Source: Burkholderiales bacterium
Lineage (GTDB): Bacteria; Pseudomonadota; Gammaproteobacteria; Burkholderiales; JAEUOS01
Reading direction: 5' to 3'
DNA: 8,601 nt
Assembly (NCBI GenBank): GCA_947456845.1
Contig: CANGUJ010000141.1
Coordinates: 1-8,601, forward strand
Within the stretch, counting starts at the first letter, position 1, and every line of letters starts with the position of its first letter. Made by a program: the position numbers and the translations under genes. Positions 1 to 6,700 of the stretch are shown here, piece after piece. The notes under the pieces were generated by a model. It was not told the DNA's origin and did no database searches. It saw nothing but the letters and a program-made list of their open reading frames with translations.

Positions 1-7
1 AACCATC

Positions 8-661
8 ATGGATGCGCAGCCGAAAATCTACCTGGTCCACGCTCTCGAGGTTTCGATGGCACCGGTGGAGGCGGCCTTTCGAGAGCAGTGGCCAGAGGCC
101 CGCATCGCCCACCTGCTGGAAAACTCGCTGTTCGCGGATTTCGGCCGCGATGGAACCCTGACCGACCGGATGATCGAGCGTTTCCGGATGATCGGCCGCT
201 ATTGCGCCTTTGCCGGCGCCGACGCCATCCTCTTCACCTGTTCCGCTTTCGGACCGGCGATCGAGGCGGTCAAGCGCGACCATCCCTTTCCGGTGCTCAA
301 GCCCAACGAGGCGCTGTACGACGACATGCTAGGTGTACGTGGGCGCATCGCCCTGCTCGCCACGTTTCCGCCTTCATTGCCTTCGATGATGGCCGAGATC
401 GAGGCGCATGCACGCGCCCGGGGCGTGACGCTGCAGGTGGAACCGCGGCTGGTGGAAGGGGCGCTGGATGCCCTGCTCGCCCGGCGCCCGGAGGAGCATC
501 ATCGCCTGATCGCGGAGGCGGCCAGCCGCCTGCACGACCATGCCGCGGTGGCTTTCGCGCAATTCTCGATGGCCCCAGCGCGGGCGCACACCCCGACCCG
601 GCTGCCGATCATGACCACACCCGACAGCGCCATCGCCAAGCTCAAGCGGTTGATGGCCTGA
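8..661 (+). CDS. Asp/Glu racemase superfamily protein with a single active-site Cys
   Basis: This 217-residue cytoplasmic protein belongs by sequence to the Asp/Glu/hydantoin racemase superfamily, whose members racemise, isomerise or decarboxylate small carboxylic acids. Visible are the N-terminal strand and loop IYLVHALEVSMAPV (residues 7-20), the first catalytic-cysteine strand ILFTCSAFGPAI (C78), a central VRGRIALLATFPPS segment (residues 110-123) and the second-half strand AVAFAQFSMAPA (about 180-191). In two-cysteine racemases the second Cys sits in that last strand, but here the position is Ser187. The only other cysteine is C66, away from the expected site. Length is normal for the family (about 210-250). 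The ATG at 8 is chosen because the conserved strand begins just after it; the ribosome-binding site lies outside the window, and the frame is open to the left edge. It converges on the monooxygenase gene. The family call is firm; substrate and reaction are unknown. Confidence 0.85.
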   Translation: MDAQPKIYLVHALEVSMAPVEAAFREQWPEARIAHLLENSLFADFGRDGTLTDRMIERFRMIGRYCAFAGADAILFTCSAFGPAIEAVKRDHPFPVLKPNEALYDDMLGVRGRIALLATFPPSLPSMMAEIEAHARARGVTLQVEPRLVEGALDALLARRPEEHHRLIAEAASRLHDHAAVAFAQFSMAPARAHTPTRLPIMTTPDSAIAKLKRLMA

Positions 662-674
662 TGTCGGCCAGCCC

Positions 675-693
675 CCAGCCGGGCACCGGCTGG
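675..693. terminator. Perfect GC-rich stem-loop between convergent genes
   Basis: CCAGCCGG (675-682) and CCGGCTGG (686-693) are exact reverse complements separated by a 3-base loop, GCA. The hairpin lies in the 59-base gap between the stop of the racemase-family gene and the stop of the convergent monooxygenase gene, where a shared bidirectional terminator is expected. No T-run follows on either strand, so it does not meet the usual rule for intrinsic terminators. It may only pause RNA polymerase or protect 3' ends. An 8-bp perfect hairpin can also arise by chance in DNA this GC-rich. Confidence 0.35.
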
Positions 694-720
694 CGCGGGC
701 CGGGCCGCCGTCAACCGCAG

Positions 721-1944
721 CTACAGCAACAATCCCCCCTGCGGCTGCAGTCCCAGCGCGCTCTGGCCATAGGCTGCCGCATGCACGTCCCAGGTGAGCG
801 CGATGTGGGCGGATGCCGCGTGGATGTCGCGGAACTGGCGCTGCAGCGGCAGGGTCGTCGAGAGGCCCCCCGCCCCGGCGGCCGGCATGAGCGAATCCAC
901 CGCGTTGACGATCAGCTTCATCGCGAAGGCCACATTGCGCTTCCAGCGCAGCTTGGTTTCCATGCTGGGGAACTCGCCCGCCATGACGCCGTTCTCGAAC
1001 TCCTGCCAGTCGCGCCGCATCACCACCTCGGCGAATTCGACGCTGGCCGCGGCCTCGGCCACGCGGGCCTGCACCGGCGAGAGTTCGGCGATGCGCGAGC
1101 CGGTGTAGGTGCCGGCGCGCTTGCGCATGTTCTCGATGAACTGGTCCACCGCCGCCTTGGCCGTGCCCAGGGGTATGGAGGACAACACATAGGCGAACGC
1201 CGCGAACGTGGGCATCTGGAACAGGCGGTTGTCGTAGACCTTGGCGCCCGGTACGTTCTGGCCGGCCGCGAAGATTTCGGCCGAGACCGTCCGGTGCACG
1301 GGCACGAAGGCGTCGGTGACTTCGACGTCATGGCTGCCGGTGCCGGCCAGTCCGTAGGAATTCCAGTTGTCCAGGCTCCTGAAATCGGGCCGCGGCACGA
1401 GGAAAAAGCGCCGTTCCGGACCGCTGCCGGGCTGTTCGGTCATGGCGCCGACGAACATCCAGTCGCTCGCGTCCACGCCGGAGCCGAACGGCCAGCGCCC
1501 GGTGAGGCGATAGCCGCCATCCACCTTGACCGCCTTGCCGCACGGGAAGGCCAGGCCGGTCGCGGCCAGCGCCTCCGGGTTGGAACCCCACACGTCTTCC
1601 TGCGCCGCCAGTTCCATCTGGCCGATGTTCCAGGCGTGCGAGGCCAGGTTGGAGAACACCCAGGCCGTAGAGGAGCAGCCGCGCGCCAGTTCGAGCACCA
1701 CCTCCATGGTCGCGTCCAGGCCCAGCTCCGACCCGCCGAAGCGCAGGGGCTGCATCATGCGCAGCAGGCCGGCCGCCTGCAGGTCGGCGATGGTTTCCTG
1801 CGGCACGCGGCGCGCGCGCTCGGCCTCGGGGGCGCGTTGCATCAGCTTGGGCACCAGCGCTGCGGCCGCCGCCTTGGCCTGCGCGGCGGTGAGCGGCCGG
1901 GGTAAGGCGGGAGCAGCGGGCTTGCGGAGCGGTATCGCGTTCAT
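721..1944 (-). CDS. Flavin-dependent monooxygenase, acyl-CoA dehydrogenase fold (HsaA/HpaH-like)
   Basis: This 407-residue protein has the acyl-CoA dehydrogenase fold but resembles the oxygenase component of two-component group D flavin monooxygenases (HsaA, p-hydroxyphenylacetate hydroxylase C2, DszC type). These use reduced FMN or FAD from a separate reductase to hydroxylate aromatic or related substrates. Seen in order: an N-terminal helical domain with GLLRMMQPLRFGG (59-71), a small-residue helix GCSSTAWVFSNLASHAWN (89-106), a middle beta domain with YRLTGRWPFGSG (145-156) and LAGTGSHDVEV (199-209), and a C-terminal helical domain ending in LQRQFRDIHAASAHIALTWD (367-386). That ending is typical of the HsaA-like group. 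The acyl-CoA dehydrogenase catalytic-Glu region is not recognisable, which argues against a true CoA dehydrogenase. The start is supported by GGAG at 1954-1951, six bases before the ATG. No flavin reductase is encoded in the window. The substrate cannot be assigned. Confidence 0.85.
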   Translation of the reverse strand: MNAIPLRKPAAPALPRPLTAAQAKAAAAALVPKLMQRAPEAERARRVPQETIADLQAAGLLRMMQPLRFGGSELGLDATMEVVLELARGCSSTAWVFSNLASHAWNIGQMELAAQEDVWGSNPEALAATGLAFPCGKAVKVDGGYRLTGRWPFGSGVDASDWMFVGAMTEQPGSGPERRFFLVPRPDFRSLDNWNSYGLAGTGSHDVEVTDAFVPVHRTVSAEIFAAGQNVPGAKVYDNRLFQMPTFAAFAYVLSSIPLGTAKAAVDQFIENMRKRAGTYTGSRIAELSPVQARVAEAAASVEFAEVVMRRDWQEFENGVMAGEFPSMETKLRWKRNVAFAMKLIVNAVDSLMPAAGAGGLSTTLPLQRQFRDIHAASAHIALTWDVHAAAYGQSALGLQPQGGLLL

Positions 1945-1961
1945 GTCGATCTCCGGTTTGG

Positions 1962-1981
1962 CGCAAAACGTCGGTTTTGCG
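1962..1981. promoter_or_regulatory. Perfect 8-bp inverted repeat in the monooxygenase leader
   Basis: CGCAAAAC (1962-1969) and GTTTTGCG (1974-1981) are exact reverse complements around a GTCG centre. The element lies in the 5' leader of the monooxygenase gene, about 7 bases ahead of its GGAG ribosome-binding site. It could be an operator for a dimeric regulator, or, once transcribed, a hairpin that tunes ribosome access. It sits in a locally AT-richer stretch of an otherwise very GC-rich window, which makes chance less likely than for a GC hairpin. No regulator gene is present nearby to name a partner. Confidence 0.45.
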
Positions 1982-1984
1982 TTA

Positions 1985-2002
1985 ATTGTTCAAACGATCA
2001 AT
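1985..2002. promoter_or_regulatory. Imperfect 18-bp palindrome, candidate repressor operator
   Basis: The sequence has the symmetry ATTGnTC-n4-GAnCAAT: 12 of the 14 outer positions are palindromic. Its size and spacing are in the range bound by MarR, TetR or similar homodimeric repressors. It would sit just downstream of the predicted -10 element of the monooxygenase promoter, overlapping or closely following the start of transcription, a usual place for repression. The regulator is not in the window. The assignment rests on symmetry and position alone. Confidence 0.4.
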
Positions 2003-2013
2003 AGGCTCCCTCG

Positions 2014-2044
2014 AGTGTATCACCGCGCATCGAGCGCGTAGCAA
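2014..2044 (-). promoter_or_regulatory. Candidate sigma70 promoter for the monooxygenase gene
   Basis: Read on the minus strand, TTGCTA (2044-2039; 4 of 6 matches to TTGACA) is followed after 17 bases by GATACA (2021-2016). An overlapping alternative is an extended -10, TGA-TACACT (-10 hexamer at 2019-2014), with a 19-base spacer. Transcription would start near 2007 and give a leader of about 60 bases that contains both inverted repeats. Both hexamers are imperfect, so this is a moderate to weak call. No comparably good promoter was seen for the divergent plus-strand gene. Confidence 0.3.
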
Positions 2045-2105
2045 ATCCGCCCGAAACCGGCCAGAATGCCGCCTTCCCCGACGACACCCTCCAGAGACTC
2101 CCGCC

Positions 2106-2840
2106 ATGGCCCCCACCGCCCTCGCCCGCGCCTTCGCGCCCACCGGCACGCTGCGCGCCACCATCAACATCGGCAATGCCGTCCTGGCAGGAATGGCACC
2201 GGGCGCCGCGCAACCGCACGGGGTTTCGGTCGACATCGCCACCGAACTGGCGCGGCGCCTCGGCGTGCCCGTGTCGTTCGTGGTGTGCGCCACGGCGGCC
2301 AAGGCGGTGGAAGCCGTGCAGCAAGGCATCTGCGACATCACCTTCCTGGCGGTCGATCCGGCCCGCGCGGTCGATATCGACTATGCGGCCCCCTACGTAG
2401 TGATCGAGGGCGCCTACATGGTCAAGAACGACAGCCCGCTCACCGACAACACCCAGGCCGACAAGCCCGGCCACCGCATCGCGGTGGGCAAGGGCAGCGC
2501 CTACGACCTGTTCCTGACCCGCAACATCAAGAACGCCACCATCGAGCGCTTCGGCTCGTCCCAGGAAGTGGTCGACGGCTTTCTCGCGCGGGGTCTGGAG
2601 ATCGCCGCCGGCGTGAAGCAGCAACTCGAACTCGACGCCAGGCGGGTGCCCGGCCTGCGCCTCTTGCCCGGGCGTTTCATGGAGATCCGCCAGGCCTTCG
2701 GCACCCCGAAGGGCCGCGGCGCGGAGGCCGGGGCCTACCTGCTGGCCTTCATCGAGGAATTGAAGGCCGGCGGCTTCGTGGCCGATGCCTTGCAGCGCCA
2801 CGGCATCGAAGGCGCGGCGGTCGCGCCGGCCGGCCGCTGA
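2106..2840 (+). CDS. Solute-binding domain protein (SBP family 3-like) without signal peptide
   Basis: This 244-residue protein has the bilobed fold of family 3 solute-binding proteins, which normally deliver amino acids or small carboxylates to ABC transporters in the periplasm. Recognisable are GTLRATINIG (14-23), the helix GVSVDIATELARRLGVPVSF (39-58), GICDITFLAVDPARAVDIDYAAPYV (74-98) with the expected carboxylate-binding Arg at R87, and the second-lobe entry VGKGSAYDLFL (127-137). The Asp that binds the alpha-amino group in amino-acid binders (D157 in GlnBP) appears to align with V170, near GLEIAAGVKQQL. The N-terminus has no charged-hydrophobic signal sequence. The frame is open to an ATG at 1986, but those 40 extra residues are Arg/Pro-rich, not signal-like, and overlap the regulatory region, so the ATG at 2106 is preferred despite a weak ribosome-binding site. 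No ABC permease or ATPase is adjacent. It may act in the cytoplasm as a sensor, chaperone or enzyme. Confidence 0.75.
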   Translation: MAPTALARAFAPTGTLRATINIGNAVLAGMAPGAAQPHGVSVDIATELARRLGVPVSFVVCATAAKAVEAVQQGICDITFLAVDPARAVDIDYAAPYVVIEGAYMVKNDSPLTDNTQADKPGHRIAVGKGSAYDLFLTRNIKNATIERFGSSQEVVDGFLARGLEIAAGVKQQLELDARRVPGLRLLPGRFMEIRQAFGTPKGRGAEAGAYLLAFIEELKAGGFVADALQRHGIEGAAVAPAGR

Positions 2841-2843
2841 CGC

Positions 2844-3647
2844 CTATTCGGCCTTGAGACCCGAGGCGCGCACCACCTCGCGCCATTTCGTCACCTCCTC
2901 CTTGAGCAAGGCGCCGAATTCCTCCGGCGTGCTGCCGACCGGCTCGGCCCCTTGGTCCAGCAGCTTCTGGCGAATGTCCGGCGAGCGCGCCGCGCGACCG
3001 ATGGCGCCGGCCAGGATGGCAACCACCTCCCTGGGCGTGCCCGCGGGCGCCAGCACGCCGTACCAGACAGCCACCTCCACGCCGTTGACCCCGGCCTCCC
3101 GCAAGGTCGGCACGTCCGGCATGAGGGCGGTGCGCCTGGCGCCGGCCGCCGCCAGGGCGCGCAGGCGGCCCGATTTCACATGCGGCAGGATCGCCGGCAC
3201 GTTGATGAACACCAGGTCGACCTCGCCGGCGATCAGGGCGGTGGTGGCGGGCGCGCTGGTCAGCATGATGTTCTGGCTCTCCGAGAAGGCCGCGACCGGG
3301 GCGAAGTCCCTGAGCGTGTCGAACGGCACGTTCCTGTAGAGCGACATGTTGATCGCCACCGCCGCGGTGTTGATGAGCAGGGTGTAACCGTCGGGCACCG
3401 CCCTGGCGACGAACTCGTTGGCGATGTTGGTGCCGGCACCGGGCTTGTTTTCCACCAGCACGCTCTGGCCGAGGATCTCGGTGAGCTTGCCGGCCAGCAT
3501 GCGCGCATTGATGTCCACGCCGCCACCGGGCGTGAAGCCGACCACCAGCTTGACCGGGCGCACCGGGAAGGCTTGCCCGCAAGCGGAGGTGGCCCCCAGG
3601 GCCATCGCCAGCAGGACGCCGGCCGGGGCCGGCAAAAGTCTTGGCAT
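2844..3647 (-). CDS. Bug/TctC-family periplasmic solute-binding protein, internally shortened
   Basis: Bug (TctC-like) proteins bind carboxylates and other small ligands in the periplasm for tripartite tricarboxylate transporters or for sensing. Residues 1-26 look like a signal peptide: a short basic start, the hydrophobic core GVLLAMALGAT, and probable cleavage after GQA. Family signatures follow: VKLVVGFTPGGGVDINARML (32-51), VENKPGAGTNIANEFVA (65-81), PDGYTLLINT (85-94), GEVDLVFINVPAILPHVKSG (141-160), RLRALA (161-166) and PDVPTLREAG (178-187). The protein has 267 residues against about 320-330 for the family. The deficit lies between NIMLTS and APATTALIAGEV (about residues 126-142), where the usual block with the SxGxGSxxH loop and HVPYKG motif is absent, while the frame is kept. 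The start has GGAG (3657-3654) six bases upstream; the frame stays open to 3884, but the longer start would bury the signal peptide. No tctA or tctB is nearby. The gene is probably expressed, but ligand binding is doubtful. Confidence 0.85.
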   Translation of the reverse strand: MPRLLPAPAGVLLAMALGATSACGQAFPVRPVKLVVGFTPGGGVDINARMLAGKLTEILGQSVLVENKPGAGTNIANEFVARAVPDGYTLLINTAAVAINMSLYRNVPFDTLRDFAPVAAFSESQNIMLTSAPATTALIAGEVDLVFINVPAILPHVKSGRLRALAAAGARRTALMPDVPTLREAGVNGVEVAVWYGVLAPAGTPREVVAILAGAIGRAARSPDIRQKLLDQGAEPVGSTPEEFGALLKEEVTKWREVVRASGLKAE

Positions 3648-3677
3648 CCTGGTCTCCGCCGCTTGTTGTCCGTCCGC

Positions 3678-3690
3678 GCGGATTATCCGC
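3678..3690. promoter_or_regulatory. 13-base palindrome over a -10-like hexamer upstream of the Bug gene
   Basis: GCGGAT and ATCCGC flank a single central base, giving a perfect 6+1+6 palindrome in the 82-base divergent region between the Bug-family gene and dnaE. On the minus strand it contains GATAAT, a 5 of 6 match to a sigma70 -10 element, about 35 bases before the Bug start codon. No convincing -35 lies 16-18 bases upstream, so promoter activity would need an activator or would be weak. It may serve as an operator; the evidence is slight. Confidence 0.2.
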
Positions 3691-3729
3691 CAGCCGGCAC
3701 CGCCGCCGCAGGCCAAGTAAACTCCGCCC

Positions 3730-6700
3730 ATGCCCGCGCCGCGCTTCGTCCACCTCCGCCTGCACTCGGAATACTCGGTCACCGACGGCCTGGCGCGCAT
3801 CGACGACATCATCGGGCGCGCCCGCGCCGACGGCATGGGCGCCCTGGGGCTGACCGACCTGGCCAACCTGTTCGGCATGGTCAAGTTCTACAAGGCCGCG
3901 CGCGGCAGGGGCGTCAAGCCGATCGTGGGCATCGATGCGTGGATCAGCAACCCGGCCGAGCGCGACAAGCCCACCCGCGCGCTGCTGCTTGCCACCTCCC
4001 GCGAAGGATATTTGCGGCTGTGCACCCTGCTCTCGCGGGCCTGGCTGACCAACCAGAACCTCGGCCGCGCCGAGATCGAGCGCCACTGGTTTCGCGACAG
4101 CGAAGGCGGGACTGCCGGTCTGATCGCGCTTTCCGGCTTGCTGGCGGGCCCGTGGGCGGGCGACATCGCCCAGGCGCTGGCCGCCGGCAACAGCGACGCC
4201 GCCGAAGCGCTGGCCAATGAGTGGGCCGCGCTGTTCCCCAACCGCTTCTATCTCGAAATCCAGCGCGCCGGTCCGTCAGCCCTGCGCGCCCATGGCGAAA
4301 CGCTATTGCGGCGCATCGTCGCCCTGGGCAGGCGCCTGCGCTTGCCGGTGGTGGCCACCCATCCGATCCAGTTCGCCGGCGCCGACGAATTCCGCGCCCA
4401 CGAAGCACGCACCTGCATCGCCGAAGGCTACATGCTGGGCGACCAGCGCCGGCCGCGCAACTACGGCGAGGACCAGCATTTCCTCACCCAGGACGAAATG
4501 GCGGCACGCTTCGCCGACATCCCGCAGGCGCTTGCCAATGCGGTGGAGATCGCGCAGCGCTGCAACCTCGAACTGGTGCTGGGCAAACCGAAGCTGCCCC
4601 TGTTTCCCACCCCGGACGGCAGCGGGCTCGACGACTACATGGCGAGGCTGTCGCATGAGCGCCTCGGCTTGCGCCTTGCCACCCTCTACCCCGATCCGGG
4701 CGCCCGCGCCGAGGCCGCGCCGCGCTACGTGAAGCGGCTCGATTTCGAGATCGCCACCATCGTCAAGATGGGGTTTGCCGGCTACTTCCTGATCGTGGCC
4801 GACTTCATCAACTGGGCCAAGAACAACGGCGTGCCGGTCGGCCCGGGCCGCGGTTCCGGCGCCGGTTCGCTGGTGGCCTATTCGCTGGGCATCACCGACC
4901 TCGACCCGCTGGCCTACAACCTGCTGTTCGAGCGCTTCCTGAACCCCGAACGCGTCTCGATGCCGGACTTCGACATCGATTTCTGCGAAGCCGGCCGCGA
5001 CCGCGTGATCGACTACGTCAAGCAGAAATACGGCGTGGAGTCGGTCTCGCAGATCGCCACCTTCGGCACCATGGCGGCCAAGGCCGCGGTGCGCGACATC
5101 GGCCGCGTGCTGGATCTGGGCTACGGCTTCTGCGACGGCATCGCCAAGCTGATCCCGTTCCAGCCCGGCAAGACCATCACCATCAGGATGGCGCGCGAGA
5201 TGGAACCGGCGCTCGCCGACCGCGAGGCGCGCGAGGAGGAGGTGCGCGAACTGCTCGCGCTGGCCGAGCAGGTGGAGGGCATTTCGCGTTCCGTGGGCAA
5301 GCATGCCGGCGGCGTGCTCATCGCGCCGGGCAAGCTCACCGATTTCTGCCCGCTCTACACCCAGGGCGGCGCCGAGGGCGTGGTCAGCCAGTACGACAAG
5401 GACGACGTCGAGGCCGTCGGCCTGGTGAAGTTCGACTTCCTCGGCCTCACCACGCTCACCATCCTCGACTGGGCCGAACGCCATATCCGCGAACTGCATC
5501 CGGACCTGGCCGATTTCAGTTGCGCGAGGCTGCCGCTGGACGACCCGAAGGCCTACGAAGTCTTCAAGAAAGCCAACACGGTCGCGATCTTCCAGTTTGA
5601 AAGCCGCGGCATGCGCGACATGCTGATCGGCGCCAAGCCGGACCGCTTCGAGGACATCATCGCCCTGGTTTCCCTGTACCGGCCCGGCCCGATGGAGTTG
5701 ATCCCCAGCTTCATCGAGCGCAAGCACGGGCGCGAGAAGGTCACCTACCCCGACCCGCGCGTCGAGCCCATCCTCTCCGAGACCTACGGCATCATGGTCT
5801 ACCAGGAGCAGGTGATGCAGATGGCGCAGATCATCGGCGGCTACTCGCTGGGCGGCGCCGACCTGCTGCGCCGCGCGATGGGCAAGAAGAAGGCCGAGGA
5901 GATGGCGGAGCATCGCCAGATCTTCCGCGACGGCGCCGCGAAGAACGGGCTTTCCGCCGCAACGGCCGACGAGATTTTCGACCTGATGGAGAAGTTCGCG
6001 GGCTACGGCTTCAACAAGTCGCATGCCGCGGCCTACGCGCTGCTCGCGTATCACACCGCCTACCTCAAGGCGCACCACCCGGCCGCCTTTTTCGCCGCCA
6101 ACATGTCGGCCTCGATGGACGACACCGACAAGGTGCAGGTCCTCGCCGCCGATGCCAAGGCGAACGGCGTGAAGATCCTGGCGCCGGACATCAATCTTTC
6201 CGACTACCGCTTCCGCCCCGTCGAGCCGATGGCCCTGCGCTACGGCCTGGGAGGCATCAAGGGCAGCGGCGAATCGGCGATCGAATCCATCATCGCCGCG
6301 CGCCGCGAGGCCCCGTTCACCAGCCTGTTCGACTTCGCCAAACGGGTCGACAAGCGCCTGGTGAACCGCCGCACCATCGAATCCCTGGTGCGCGCCGGCG
6401 CCTTCGACACCCTGGAGCCGGACCGCGCCGCGCTGCTGGCGTCCGTCGGCATCGCCATGGAGGCGGCCGAGCAGGCCGAGCAGAGCGCCGCGCAGGTAAG
6501 CCTGTTCGGCGGTTCCGACGAGGCGGCCAACCGCGAGCCCGACCTCCTGCGCACCCTCAAGTGGACCGAGCGCGACCGGCTGTTGAACGAGAAGATGGCC
6601 CTGGGCTATTTCCTTTCCGGCCATCTGTTCGACGCCTATGCGCCCGAGGTGCGCAGGCTGGTCAGGACGCCGCTGGCCGCCATCGCGCCGCGCGAGGACG

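Noticed and set aside
661..720. A start codon at 661 overlapping the stop of the racemase-family gene
   Set aside because: The plus-strand frame from this ATG runs into the antisense of the monooxygenase gene and encodes a low-complexity Gln/Arg-rich sequence with no homology signal.
88..1905. A 605-codon plus-strand frame crossing the racemase-family gene and the antisense of the monooxygenase gene
   Set aside because: It spans two genes of opposite strand, has no domain, and its composition is typical of a shadow frame in GC-rich DNA.
2023..2038. Short CGCGC/GCGCG inverted repeat within the promoter spacer
   Set aside because: Arms of five G/C bases are expected often by chance at this base composition.
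1986..2105. A 40-residue N-terminal extension of the solute-binding protein
   Set aside because: It is Arg/Pro-rich, not like a signal peptide, overlaps the candidate operator and promoter, and is not expected in the family.
3648..3884. A 79-residue N-terminal extension of the Bug-family protein
   Set aside because: It would place the signal peptide internally and overlap the dnaE start; the ATG at 3647 has a good ribosome-binding site.
2749..4086. A 445-codon minus-strand frame crossing the SBP end, the Bug gene and the dnaE start
   Set aside because: It covers the same bases as three well-supported genes in other frames and shows no conserved motif.
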